Program-made: the position numbers and the translations under genes
Notes under the pieces: generated by a model
The model's input: the letters and a program-made list of their open reading frames with translations, nothing else
What the model was told of the DNA's origin: nothing
The model's database searches: none
Part shown: positions 54,073 to 61,696 of the stretch, one piece after another
Position numbering within the stretch: position 1 is the first letter of the stretch
Layout of the letters: each line of letters begins with the position of its first letter
Assembly (NCBI GenBank): GCA_038231395.1
Contig: JBBRLL010000008.1
Span: 41,667-105,666 of the forward strand
Direction: 5' to 3'
DNA from: Stagnihabitans sp038231395
GTDB lineage: Bacteria; Pseudomonadota; Alphaproteobacteria; Rhodobacterales; Rhodobacteraceae
Length of the DNA: 64,000 nucleotides

Positions 54073-54514
54073 GGCCCAGCGTCCGTCCGTGACCGTAAGC
54101 GCCGCCTTCGGGGTGGAAGGGCAGGATGGCAAAGGCGATTTCGGCACCGAGTTTGGTCAGCATCGCCTCCAGGACGTGATCGCGGCGGATCAGAAGGTGG
54201 CTGGGTTCGACCTGACAGGGCGTGTGGCGGTTGCCGATGTGCCAGGCCAGCCGTGCGAGGTTGGGGCCTTTGATCAGCACCACCGGTTCCTCGGCGGCGG
54301 CGATTTCGATGAGCCTGCCGCTGGTCAGGCGCAGGGCGTCGCCTGGCATCAGGCTGGTGGTTTCGGCCAGATCGACCATCACCGAGGCTCCGGACTCGGT
54401 GATGATGCGTTTGCGGCGCACAAAGCGGGCGTCGTAGTCGAGGGTGACTTTGTCATCCGCCCCAGACCATTGGCCGGGGTGCAGGACCTCGTGGGCGGTG
54501 TTGAGGAAGCTCAT
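54062..54514 (-). CDS. ureE: Urease accessory nickel metallochaperone UreE
   Basis: A 150-residue nickel carrier with the peptide-binding domain and the C-terminal metal-binding domain (LARLAWHIGNRHTPCQV). The histidine tail is short (HGRTLGHDH) compared with Klebsiella UreE. The start is ATG 54514 (MSFLNTAHEVLHPG); the frame continues 15 codons further upstream. Confidence 0.93.
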   Translation of the reverse strand: MSFLNTAHEVLHPGQWSGADDKVTLDYDARFVRRKRIITESGASVMVDLAETTSLMPGDALRLTSGRLIEIAAAEEPVVLIKGPNLARLAWHIGNRHTPCQVEPSHLLIRRDHVLEAMLTKLGAEIAFAILPFHPEGGAYGHGRTLGHDH

Positions 54515-54604
54515 GTCAGGACCAGAGGTGTTGAGCGCGGGCCGGGGCGGGAGCGCCATTGGCCTTGGCGGAGGGTGTTTTGCGCGCGGTTGAGGGGGGA
54601 CATG

Positions 54605-56314
54605 TCAATACAGGAAATAGCGTTGGGCGAGGGGCAGTTCGGTGGCGGGTTCGCAGGTCAAGAGTTCACCGTCGGCACGGACCTCGTAGGTTTCGGGGTT
54701 GACCTCGATGAACGGGGTGGCGTGGTTGTGGATCATGTCGCGCTTGCCGATGGTGCGGGTGTTCTCCACCGCGACGGTTTCTTTGTTCAGGCCAAGCTGG
54801 GTGCGCAACCCGTCGGCCTGGGCGGCCTGCGACACAAACAGGATGGCGTTGCGTTCGACGGCACGGCCAAAGTTGCCGAACATTGGGCGCGTATAGGTCG
54901 GCTGTGGGGTCGGGATTGAGGCGTTGGTGTCGCCCATCTGGGCGCAGGCGATCATGCCGCCGACCAGCACCATTTCCGGCTTGGCCCCGAAGAAGGCCGG
55001 AAACCACAGGACCAGATCGGCGCGCTTGCCGACCTCGATAGAGCCTATGTGGCGCGACATGCCTTGGGCAATCGCCGGGTTGATGGTGTATTTGGCGATA
55101 TAACGTTTGGCGCGGACGTTGTCGTTTGCGCCGGTTTCCTCGGGCAGGCGGCCGCGTTGCTGTTTCATCTTGTGGGCGGTTTGCCAGGTGCGGGTGATCA
55201 CCTCACCCACCCGGCCCATCGCCTGACTGTCCGACGACAGAATGGAAAACGCGCCGATGTCGTGCAAGATATCTTCGGCAGCGATGGTTTCGCGGCGGAT
55301 GCGGCTTTCGGCGAAGGCCACGTCCTCGGGGATCGACTGGTCAAGGTGGTGGCAGACCATCAGCATGTCCAGATGTTCCTCCAGCGTGTTGACGGTGTAG
55401 GGCATCGTCGGGTTGGTCGAACTGGGGATGACGTTCTGCGAGGAGACAACCTTGATGATGTCCGGCGCATGGCCGCCGCCAGCGCCCTCGGTATGAAAGG
55501 CGTGGATGGTGCGGCCTTTGATCGCGGCCATGGTGTTTTCGACGAAACCGGATTCGTTCAAAGTGTCGGTGTGGATCATCACCTGCACATCCATGTCGTC
55601 AGCCACCGACAGGCAGCAGTCGATGGCGGCGGGGGTCGTGCCCCAATCCTCATGCAGTTTCAGGGCACAAGCGCCGCCCTTGACCATTTCTACCAAAGCT
55701 TCCGGGCGTGAGGCGTTGCCTTTGCCGGACAGGCCGAAGTTGATCGGGAAAGCGTCCAAAGCTTGCAGCATCCGCCCCAGATGCCACGGCCCCGGCGTGC
55801 AGGTGGTGGCCAGGGTTCCATGCGCAGGACCGGTCCCACCGCCGAGCATGGTGGTGATGCCAGAGTGCAGCGCATCCTCGATCTGTCCGGGGGCGATGAA
55901 GTGGATGTGGGCGTCAAAGCCACCTGCCGTCAGGATCTTCCCCTCACCCGCGATGACCTCGGTGCCCGGACCGATGATGATGGTGACACCGTTCTGCGTG
56001 TCAGGATTGCCCGCCTTGCCGATGGAATGGATGCGCCCATCGCGCAGGCCGACATCGGCTTTGTAAATCCCGCTGTGGTCCAAAATCAAAGCGTTGGTGA
56101 TCACCGTATCCACCGCGCCGCCCGACCTTGGCACCTGACTTTGCCCCATCCCGTCGCGGATCACCTTGCCGCCGCCGAACTTGACCTCTTCGCCGTAGGT
56201 GGTCAGATCACGCTCCACCTCGATGATGATGTCGGTATCACCAAGGCGCAAACGGTCGCCGGTGGTCGGGCCGTACATGGCGGCATAGTCGGGGCGTGAA
56301 ATGCGGGTGGCCAT
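54605..56314 (-). CDS. ureC: Urease alpha subunit
   Basis: Catalytic subunit of 569 residues, the standard length. The carbamylated nickel-bridging lysine is in CALKLHEDWGTTP (about 217-223); active-site flap MVCHHLDQSIPEDV (with the conserved His pair), the metal ligands HIHFIAP and HTDTLNESGF, and SSDSQAMGRVGE complete the site. ATG 56314 (MATRISRPDYAAMYG) has AAAGGA upstream. Hydrolyses urea to ammonia and carbamate. Confidence 0.97.
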   Translation of the reverse strand: MATRISRPDYAAMYGPTTGDRLRLGDTDIIIEVERDLTTYGEEVKFGGGKVIRDGMGQSQVPRSGGAVDTVITNALILDHSGIYKADVGLRDGRIHSIGKAGNPDTQNGVTIIIGPGTEVIAGEGKILTAGGFDAHIHFIAPGQIEDALHSGITTMLGGGTGPAHGTLATTCTPGPWHLGRMLQALDAFPINFGLSGKGNASRPEALVEMVKGGACALKLHEDWGTTPAAIDCCLSVADDMDVQVMIHTDTLNESGFVENTMAAIKGRTIHAFHTEGAGGGHAPDIIKVVSSQNVIPSSTNPTMPYTVNTLEEHLDMLMVCHHLDQSIPEDVAFAESRIRRETIAAEDILHDIGAFSILSSDSQAMGRVGEVITRTWQTAHKMKQQRGRLPEETGANDNVRAKRYIAKYTINPAIAQGMSRHIGSIEVGKRADLVLWFPAFFGAKPEMVLVGGMIACAQMGDTNASIPTPQPTYTRPMFGNFGRAVERNAILFVSQAAQADGLRTQLGLNKETVAVENTRTIGKRDMIHNHATPFIEVNPETYEVRADGELLTCEPATELPLAQRYFLY

Positions 56315-56356
56315 CGGGTTCCTTTGCGGGGTGCCGGGCCGCATTGGCCCGAATTT

Positions 56357-56686
56357 TTAAAGAATTTCGGGCACCTTCGGCCCACGTTTGGTCAGGCGAT
56401 TGGCATTGGCGCGGGTCCGGGCGCGGACCGGCTTCAGGCCCGCCAGTGCCACGGCCCCGGCAGAGCCACCCGCCAGCATCGTTTTCATCATCGCCTGACC
56501 GGACGCCATTGCAGCCTCGGTCTTTTCGGCCACCATCTTGGCGTCTTCCCCGGTGGTCACGTTCCACGTCCCCGCCATCCCCGCCATCCGCATGGCGATC
56601 ACGCGCTGCGCCTCAACCATCATCAGGGTAGATTGTTGCGCAAGGCGGAGGGCTTCTTTAGGGGTCATGAAGCTGAACACTGGCAC
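56357..56686 (-). CDS. Conserved small protein of the urease operon, unknown function
   Basis: A 109-residue helical protein lying between ureB and ureC (gaps 11 and 42 bp). Amphipathic N-terminal helices rich in Met/Ala/Gln (EALRLAQQSTLMMVEAQRVIAM, core about 11-32) recall phasin-like proteins; the C terminus is Arg/Lys rich (RTRANANRLTKRG). Start is GTG 56686 with AAGGA upstream; ATG 56668 (MTPKEALRLA) is possible. Extra ORFs inside urease operons are known in rhodobacters (orf136 of R. capsulatus sits elsewhere), but no function is established. Confidence 0.7.
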   Translation of the reverse strand: MPVFSFMTPKEALRLAQQSTLMMVEAQRVIAMRMAGMAGTWNVTTGEDAKMVAEKTEAAMASGQAMMKTMLAGGSAGAVALAGLKPVRARTRANANRLTKRGPKVPEIL

Positions 56687-56697
56687 TTATCCTTGGG

Positions 56698-57015
56698 TCA
56701 AAGGGCGCCCATCACCCGGGCGTTGAAGCCGTAAACATGGCGATTTCCGCCGTAGGGTACAAGGTTGACCTCACGGATTTGGCCGGGTTCAAAGCGGACG
56801 GCGGTACCGGCAGGGATATCCAGCCGCATGCCGTGCGCGGCAGCGCGGTCAAACGCAAGGCCGGGGTTGGTTTCGGCAAAGTGGTAGTGGGAGCCTACCT
56901 GTACCGGGCGGTCACCGGTGTTGGCAACCTGCAAGGTAATAGCGGCGCGGTCGGCGTTCAGGACGATATGGCCGTCGGCGGGGAACAATTCGCCGAGGAT
57001 CATCTTGGGATTCAT
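56698..57015 (-). CDS. ureB: Urease beta subunit
   Basis: A 105-residue structural subunit; motifs ANTGDRPVQVGSHYHFAETN (core about 31-48) and FDRAAAHGMRLDIPAGTAVRFEPG match UreB over its whole length. GGAGG precedes the ATG. Separate ureA and ureB genes are the three-subunit (bacterial) arrangement. Confidence 0.97.
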   Translation of the reverse strand: MNPKMILGELFPADGHIVLNADRAAITLQVANTGDRPVQVGSHYHFAETNPGLAFDRAAAHGMRLDIPAGTAVRFEPGQIREVNLVPYGGNRHVYGFNARVMGAL

Positions 57016-57093
57016 CAGGCCTCCGATGCAAGGGAAAGCAGGGTTGGGACGGGCGAGCGCAGGGCAGATGCAAGGTCCTTCATCTGGCGCCTT

Positions 57094-57396
57094 TTATCGG
57101 ATGGGGTGGTGGACGGTGACAAGTTTGGTGCCGTCGGGAAAGGTGGCTTCGACCTGAACCGAGTGGATCATCTCTGGCACGCCGGACATGCACTGATCGG
57201 CCGTGATGACATGGCCCCCGGCCTGCATCAGGTCCGATACGGCGCGACCATCGCGGGCACCTTCCACCACGAAATCGGTGATCAGGGCCACCGCCTCGGG
57301 GTGGTTCAGCTTGACACCGCGTTGCAAGCGGCCCCGGGCGACCATCGCGGCCACGCTGATCAACAGCTTTTCGCGTTCACGCGGGGTCAGGTTCAT
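57094..57396 (-). CDS. ureA: Urease gamma subunit
   Basis: A 100-residue structural subunit, MNLTPREREKLLISVAAMVA through TDFVVEGARDGR to VEATFPDGTKLVTVHHPI, family length. Its ATG overlaps the stop of a 28-codon ORF (ATGA) whose last codons carry the GGAGG of ureA, so it is likely expressed by translational coupling from ureD. Confidence 0.97.
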   Translation of the reverse strand: MNLTPREREKLLISVAAMVARGRLQRGVKLNHPEAVALITDFVVEGARDGRAVSDLMQAGGHVITADQCMSGVPEMIHSVQVEATFPDGTKLVTVHHPIR

Positions 57397-57479
57397 AGGC
57401 GGCCTCCGCCAAGCCGGACAGGGTCAGGGGCCAAGATTGCCACCCGGTGCGGCAGGTCATTGCGTGGAATAGATGTCAT
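57393..57479 (-). CDS. 28-codon micro-ORF coupled to ureA
   Basis: Starts at ATG 57479, overlapping the previous ORF's stop by one base (TGATG), and ends in a TGA that overlaps the ureA ATG. The product begins MTSIPRNDLPHRV and ends RLGGGRL; the GGAGG encoding GGG-R is the ureA ribosome site. It may be a real peptide or only a translational bridge. Confidence 0.4.
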   Translation of the reverse strand: MTSIPRNDLPHRVAILAPDPVRLGGGRL

Positions 57480-57559
57480 CAATGCCCACCGCTCAATCTT
57501 GCGCCGTCATTGGCGGTTTTGAAGGGCCGGGCAGCGCGAGACCTTTGGGTCTGTGTCAT
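57479..57559 (-). CDS. 26-codon micro-ORF coupled to ureD
   Basis: ATG 57559 overlaps the ureD stop (ATGA) and is preceded by a very strong GGAGGA, eight bases upstream, inside the end of ureD (codons GGTL). The product begins MTQTQRSRAARPF, is basic, and ends LSGGH. A ribosome site this good before a 26-codon frame suggests it is translated. Confidence 0.45.
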   Translation of the reverse strand: MTQTQRSRAARPFKTANDGARLSGGH

Positions 57560-58392
57560 AGGGTTCCTCCACTAAGCCAGACGCGGGGCAAAGGCCGCGC
57601 TGACAGGGTCGTTATGATTTGTGCCATCTGCTTGCGCAGGGTCAGGCCGTCAGGTGCCAAAACCCGCGCCAGACAGCGGCCATCCCAGCCAGAGACGGCC
57701 AGACGTGCGCCGGCAATGGCGGGCAGGGCAAGCAGGGCGGCGGCGGCATCCTCTGCTCCGTGCGCCACAAACGCCACGATGCCCAAGGCCAAAGCCCCGT
57801 CCAACAGGACCGGGCTTTGGCGGCGGGCCAGAACGCCTGCGTCAATCAGCAGCGTTTCGGCCCAGACCGGGCGGCCAGCGCGGCGTATCATCCGGTGGTC
57901 ATGCAGGCGGGCGTGGTGAACGGTTTCCCCCATCGCCACCCGCCCCAGCACAAGGCTTTCGCAGGTCAGGCAGGTGGCATCGGCGGCCAAATCAACCTCG
58001 GTTGTGCGCGACAGGTTGGAGGCTTCAAACAGGATCGTCTCTTGTGGCAGCCAATCCAGCCGCCCACCCGCCGCAACACTGGCGCTGACCCGGACCCGGG
58101 CTTCGCCCTGATTGCTGGCATAGGCGCGTTCCGCCGTTTGGGTGGTGGCACTCAGATGGACCCCCGCGCCAACCGCAAGCGCAAAGGACAACGTATCGCC
58201 TCCGGTCAAGCCGCCGGATGTGTTGAGAAAGACCGCCTCGGGCACCGGGCCTGCAACACGCGGGAACATCAGCTTGCCGGACCCCGCCTGCGCCAGATCA
58301 GCCAGCCGCGCCCGCCCATCCGCCAGATCAAACGCGGCAAAGGCACGACCTTTGCTGCGCTGCATCGCAGGCGGTTGGGGCAGATCAAACAT
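57556..58392 (-). CDS. ureD: Urease accessory protein UreD
   Basis: Scaffold chaperone for nickel insertion, 278 residues, first gene of the operon. Family features: FLNTSGGLTGGDTLSFAL (about 60-77), TQTAERAYAS, WLPQETILFEASNL (about 125-138), and ESLVLGRVAMGE. The start ATG 58392 (MFDLPQPPAMQRSKGRA) is chosen because the frame upstream to 58497 is not UreD-like; GGAG lies near it only weakly. Confidence 0.93.
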   Translation of the reverse strand: MFDLPQPPAMQRSKGRAFAAFDLADGRARLADLAQAGSGKLMFPRVAGPVPEAVFLNTSGGLTGGDTLSFALAVGAGVHLSATTQTAERAYASNQGEARVRVSASVAAGGRLDWLPQETILFEASNLSRTTEVDLAADATCLTCESLVLGRVAMGETVHHARLHDHRMIRRAGRPVWAETLLIDAGVLARRQSPVLLDGALALGIVAFVAHGAEDAAAALLALPAIAGARLAVSGWDGRCLARVLAPDGLTLRKQMAQIITTLSARPLPRVWLSGGTL

Positions 58393-59225
58393 AGGAGACG
58401 TCCGGTATGTCGCTTTGATAAAAGTTTGGCAGAGCGTGGCGCTGCCGCCAGCAGCCTTCGCTTCCGGACTGCCAACTTTCCGGGCAAATGCCACCAAAGA
58501 GCACGTCTTTTGCGCGTATTATGGCCGCAAAGCCCAAAAAGTAAGCGCGTTGAAAACCGTGACAACCCTTGGCGGATAACGCGCAAAGCGACTGGATTTT
58601 CAAGGACGGGTGACCGGGCCTTGTCCGACGGGGCCTTGACCAGCCGCCGCTCATGATAGCGCCCGGATCGCAAACGCGCGTGCAGACCCGGGTTCCGGTC
58701 AGTTTGGCTTGGGTCTTGGCCATCGCCGATGCCACGCAGGGCACGCCGACTTCGCCAATTCCGCAAAGAGCCCCAGTTGAAGATACCAAGGCCACGCCAA
58801 TCTGCGGCATCGCTTGCCGTTTCAGGATGCGGTCGTGGCTGAAGATTGACACCACCGGCCCTCTCACCGCAAAGGTCATGGGGCCGCACCTGCCGGAGGT
58901 CTTCGAGGAAGGTGTCACGGGCAGGCTTGCTCTGCTGTGCGACGGGTCTGTTCCACACGACACAGGTTTTGGTTGAATAGCACGACCGACGGGCTGCACG
59001 GCACGTCCTTTCGTGCTAAAATTGTCACATGTGCGATGGTCCCGAGGTTCGATAGTTCTAACCCGGACCGCTCGAAAAGCCTGCCGGATCGCTCCAACCC
59101 GATGCGCTTTTTGTCAATGACGCTTTGGGACGGTTTTTTCTAAGCTGTGTCGGATCGCGGGCTCTGGCACCGGACTGGGGCGCACGCTAGGGTTCCCCAT
59201 CCGTCCTTTTGCACCTGAGGCCGCC
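58393..59225. other. Gene-free stretch upstream of urease operon and lldD
   Basis: These 833 bp hold no gene I can support. Open frames up to 229 codons on the minus strand and 107 on the plus strand have composition unlike proteins (Arg/Ser/Cys rich) and no family motif. The promoters of the divergent ureD and lldD genes must lie here. The last 100 bp before lldD contain the T-run TTTTTTC, at about 59135-59141, after GGGACGG. Confidence 0.55.
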
Positions 59226-60409
59226 ATGCCAGTCTTCAACAACCCCGTGATCACCAGCATCGACGACCTGCGCCAGATGCACAAGCGCCGGGTGCCGCGC
59301 ATGTTTTACGACTATTGCGAAAGCGGGTCATATACCGAGCAGACCTTTCAGGAAAACGTCAGTGATTTCAGCAAATTGCGCCTGCGTCAGAAGGTGGCGG
59401 TCGACATGTCGGACCGCACCATTGCGGGAACGATGCTGGGCCAGCCTGTCACCCTGCCGCTGGCTTTGGCCCCGGTCGGCTTCACCGGCATGCAGAACGC
59501 CAACGGCGAGATCAAGGCCGCCCGCGCCGCGGAGGCGTTTGGTGTGCCGTTCACCCTGTCCACCATGTCAATCTGCTCGATCGAGGATATCGCCTCACAC
59601 ACTACCGCGCCGTTCTGGTTCCAGCTTTATGTCATGAAGGACTGGGACTTTGTCGGCGCGATGATCGAGCGGGCCAAAGTGGCGAAATGCGCGGCTTTGG
59701 TGCTGACGCTGGACCTGCAAATTCTGGGCCAACGCCACAAGGACCTGAAGAACGGGCTGTCAGCGCCGCCGAAACCGACCCTGGCCAATATCCTCGACAT
59801 CGCCACTAAGTTGCGGTGGGCAGCCGGCATGGCGCGGACGAAACGGCATTCCTTTGGCAATATTGTCGGCCACGCCAAGGGGGTGAAGGATCTGTCCTCG
59901 CTCGGCTCATGGACGGCAGAACAGTTCGACCCGCAACTGGATTGGGGAAAGATCGCCCGCATCCGCGATCTGTGGGGCGGCAAGCTGATCCTGAAAGGGA
60001 TTTGGACGAGGACGACGCCCGCCGTGCCGCTGACTTTGGCTGCGATGCGTTGGTGGTGTCGAACCATGGCGGGCGGCAACTGGATGGCGCTTTGTCCTCG
60101 ATCCGCCGCCTGCCCGCCATCGCCCGTGCCGTGGGCGACCAGATTGAAGTCTGGATGGATGGCGGCATCCGGTCAGGTCAGGATGTGCTGAAGGCATTGG
60201 CGATGGGGGCCAAGGCCACGATGATCGGGCGCAGTTATATTTATGGCCTTGGGGCGATGGGTCAGCAAGGCGTGACCGCAGCGCTGCAGATCATCGCCAA
60301 GGAAATGGACATCACGATGGCGCTGTGCGGCGAGCGGGATATCAAGAACTTCGGCGCGCACAACCTGATGATCCCGAAGGATTTCGAAGGCGACTGGAAA
60401 GAAAACTGA
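59226..60409 (+). pseudogene. lldD: FMN-dependent alpha-hydroxy-acid (L-lactate) dehydrogenase, broken by a one-base frameshift
   Basis: The two reading frames together give a full LldD-type enzyme. Frame one (59226 to about 60002) carries MPVFNNPVITSIDDL, the FMN-binding LALAPVGFTGM and LTLDLQILGQR, and reaches KLILKGI. Frame two continues with DEDDARRAADFGCDALVVSNHGGRQLDG (core VVSNHGGRQLDG with the catalytic His) to the C terminus at 60409. Joining needs one extra base near 60001-60005 (GGGATTTGGACGAG would be GGGATTxTGGACGAG). The frame-one product would lack the catalytic His and Arg. GAGG precedes the ATG. A sequencing error is the alternative. Confidence 0.85.
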
Positions 60410-60429
60410 GCCGGCAAAAGACCCGCCAC

Positions 60430-60549
60430 GATTTTTCTGCGAAAAATCCTGCCCAGCTCCCTTTGATTTTTCGCCGAAAACCAGCCCCCTTTCCCCCTTT
60501 GATTTTTCGCAGAAAAATCGTGTGATATTTGATTTTTCGCAGAAAAATC
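60430..60549. repeat. Cluster of GATTTTTCGCAGAAAAATC palindromes
   Basis: Copies at 60430-60448 (inverted), 60501-60519 and 60531-60549 are exact; one at 60465-60480 (GATTTTTCGCCGAAAA) is degenerate. They fill the gap between the convergent lldD and acuI genes. The same 19-mer is found at 37107-37125. Confidence 0.95.
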
Positions 60550-60562
60550 GCGGGCCGTTTGA

Positions 60563-61555
60563 TCAGGCACGCACATCCACCACAACGCGGCCCTTGACCT
60601 CTCCGTTCAGGATGGCCGCCCCCAAGGCGGGCAGGTCGGCCAAAGTTGCGGGCACGGTCATCGCTTCCAGCTTTGCCTGCGGCAGGTCTGACGCAATTCT
60701 TGCCCAGGCCCGCTGCCGCCCGGCAAAGGGTTTCAGCACGGAATCGATGCCCAGCAAATTCACCCCGCGCAGCAGAAACGGGATGACTGAGGCCGGCAGG
60801 CCAGATCCGCCCGCCAGTCCCACCGCCCCAACCGAGGCGCCATATTTCATCTGGCCCAGCACCCGCGCCAGCATCGCCCCGCCGACCGCGTCGATGCAGC
60901 CTGCCCACATCTCTGCCTCCAATGGCCGCTTCACAGTGTCCGCCAGATCCGCCCGGGCGATGATCCGCGTGGCCCCCAGGTCGCGCAGATAGGCTTCGGT
61001 GTCCGGCCTGCCCGTCACTGCCGCCACCTGATAGCCCAGATGGGCCAGCACGGCGACCGCAACCGAGCCTACACCCCCCGCAGCGCCGGTCACCAAAACC
61101 TCACCCTGTGACGGCGCAAGTCCGTGATCCTCCAACGCCAGCACAGCCAGCATCGACGTCAGGCCCGCCGTCCCGACCGCCATCGCCTGACGCGTCGTCA
61201 AGCCCTGCGGCAGCGGCACCAGCCAATCCGCCTTGACCCGCGCTTTGGTGGCATAACCGCCCCACCAGACCTCGCCCACGCGCCAGCCGGTCAGCACCAC
61301 CTTGTCGCCAGGGGCATAGCGCGGATCGTCAGATGCCTCCACCACCCCTGCAAAATCAATCCCCGCCACATGCGGATAGGTCCGCACCAGCCCGCTGCCA
61401 GAGGGTGACAGGCACAGGCCGTCCTTGTAGTTCAGGGTGGAGTATTCCACCGCAACAGTGACGTCGCCGTCAGGCAGGGCGCTGTCCTCCAGCGTCCGGA
61501 TCAAAGCTACAGCCTGCCCCTCAGCATCTTTGTCCAGCACGAGCGCCCGAAACAT
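60563..61555 (-). CDS. acuI: Acryloyl-CoA reductase, AcuI/YhdH-type MDR oxidoreductase
   Basis: Zinc-free medium-chain reductase of 330 residues. Seen: VEYSTLNYKDGLCLS, HVAGIDFAGVV, the dinucleotide site VTGAAGGVGSVAVAVLAHLG (core GAAGGVGS about 155-162) and GVNLLGIDSV. AcuI in Rhodobacter and Ruegeria reduces acryloyl-CoA to propionyl-CoA in DMSP/acrylate and 3-hydroxypropionate metabolism with NADPH. The start is ATG 61555 with AAAGGA upstream; the frame opens further to 61675. Confidence 0.88.
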   Translation of the reverse strand: MFRALVLDKDAEGQAVALIRTLEDSALPDGDVTVAVEYSTLNYKDGLCLSPSGSGLVRTYPHVAGIDFAGVVEASDDPRYAPGDKVVLTGWRVGEVWWGGYATKARVKADWLVPLPQGLTTRQAMAVGTAGLTSMLAVLALEDHGLAPSQGEVLVTGAAGGVGSVAVAVLAHLGYQVAAVTGRPDTEAYLRDLGATRIIARADLADTVKRPLEAEMWAGCIDAVGGAMLARVLGQMKYGASVGAVGLAGGSGLPASVIPFLLRGVNLLGIDSVLKPFAGRQRAWARIASDLPQAKLEAMTVPATLADLPALGAAILNGEVKGRVVVDVRA

Positions 61556-61696
61556 GAAGTGTCCTTTCAGGTAAATTGCAAAGATGCCCTGCCACAGGGT
61601 AGTTGGCCCTGCCCGGATTGAAAAGCCGGATTGGACCGGTTGGATTGGACCGGTTGGATTGGCAAGGCTGGTCAACCGGGGTCGCAGTCCGGCCCC

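Noticed and set aside
58653..58976. 107-codon plus-strand frame upstream of lldD
   Set aside because: No ribosome site or recognisable family; considered as a transporter fragment but no segment supports it.
58385..58999. 204- and 229-codon minus-strand frames upstream of ureD
   Set aside because: Rich in Arg, Ser, Trp and Cys, no motif, overlap each other in different frames, and would displace the ureD promoter.
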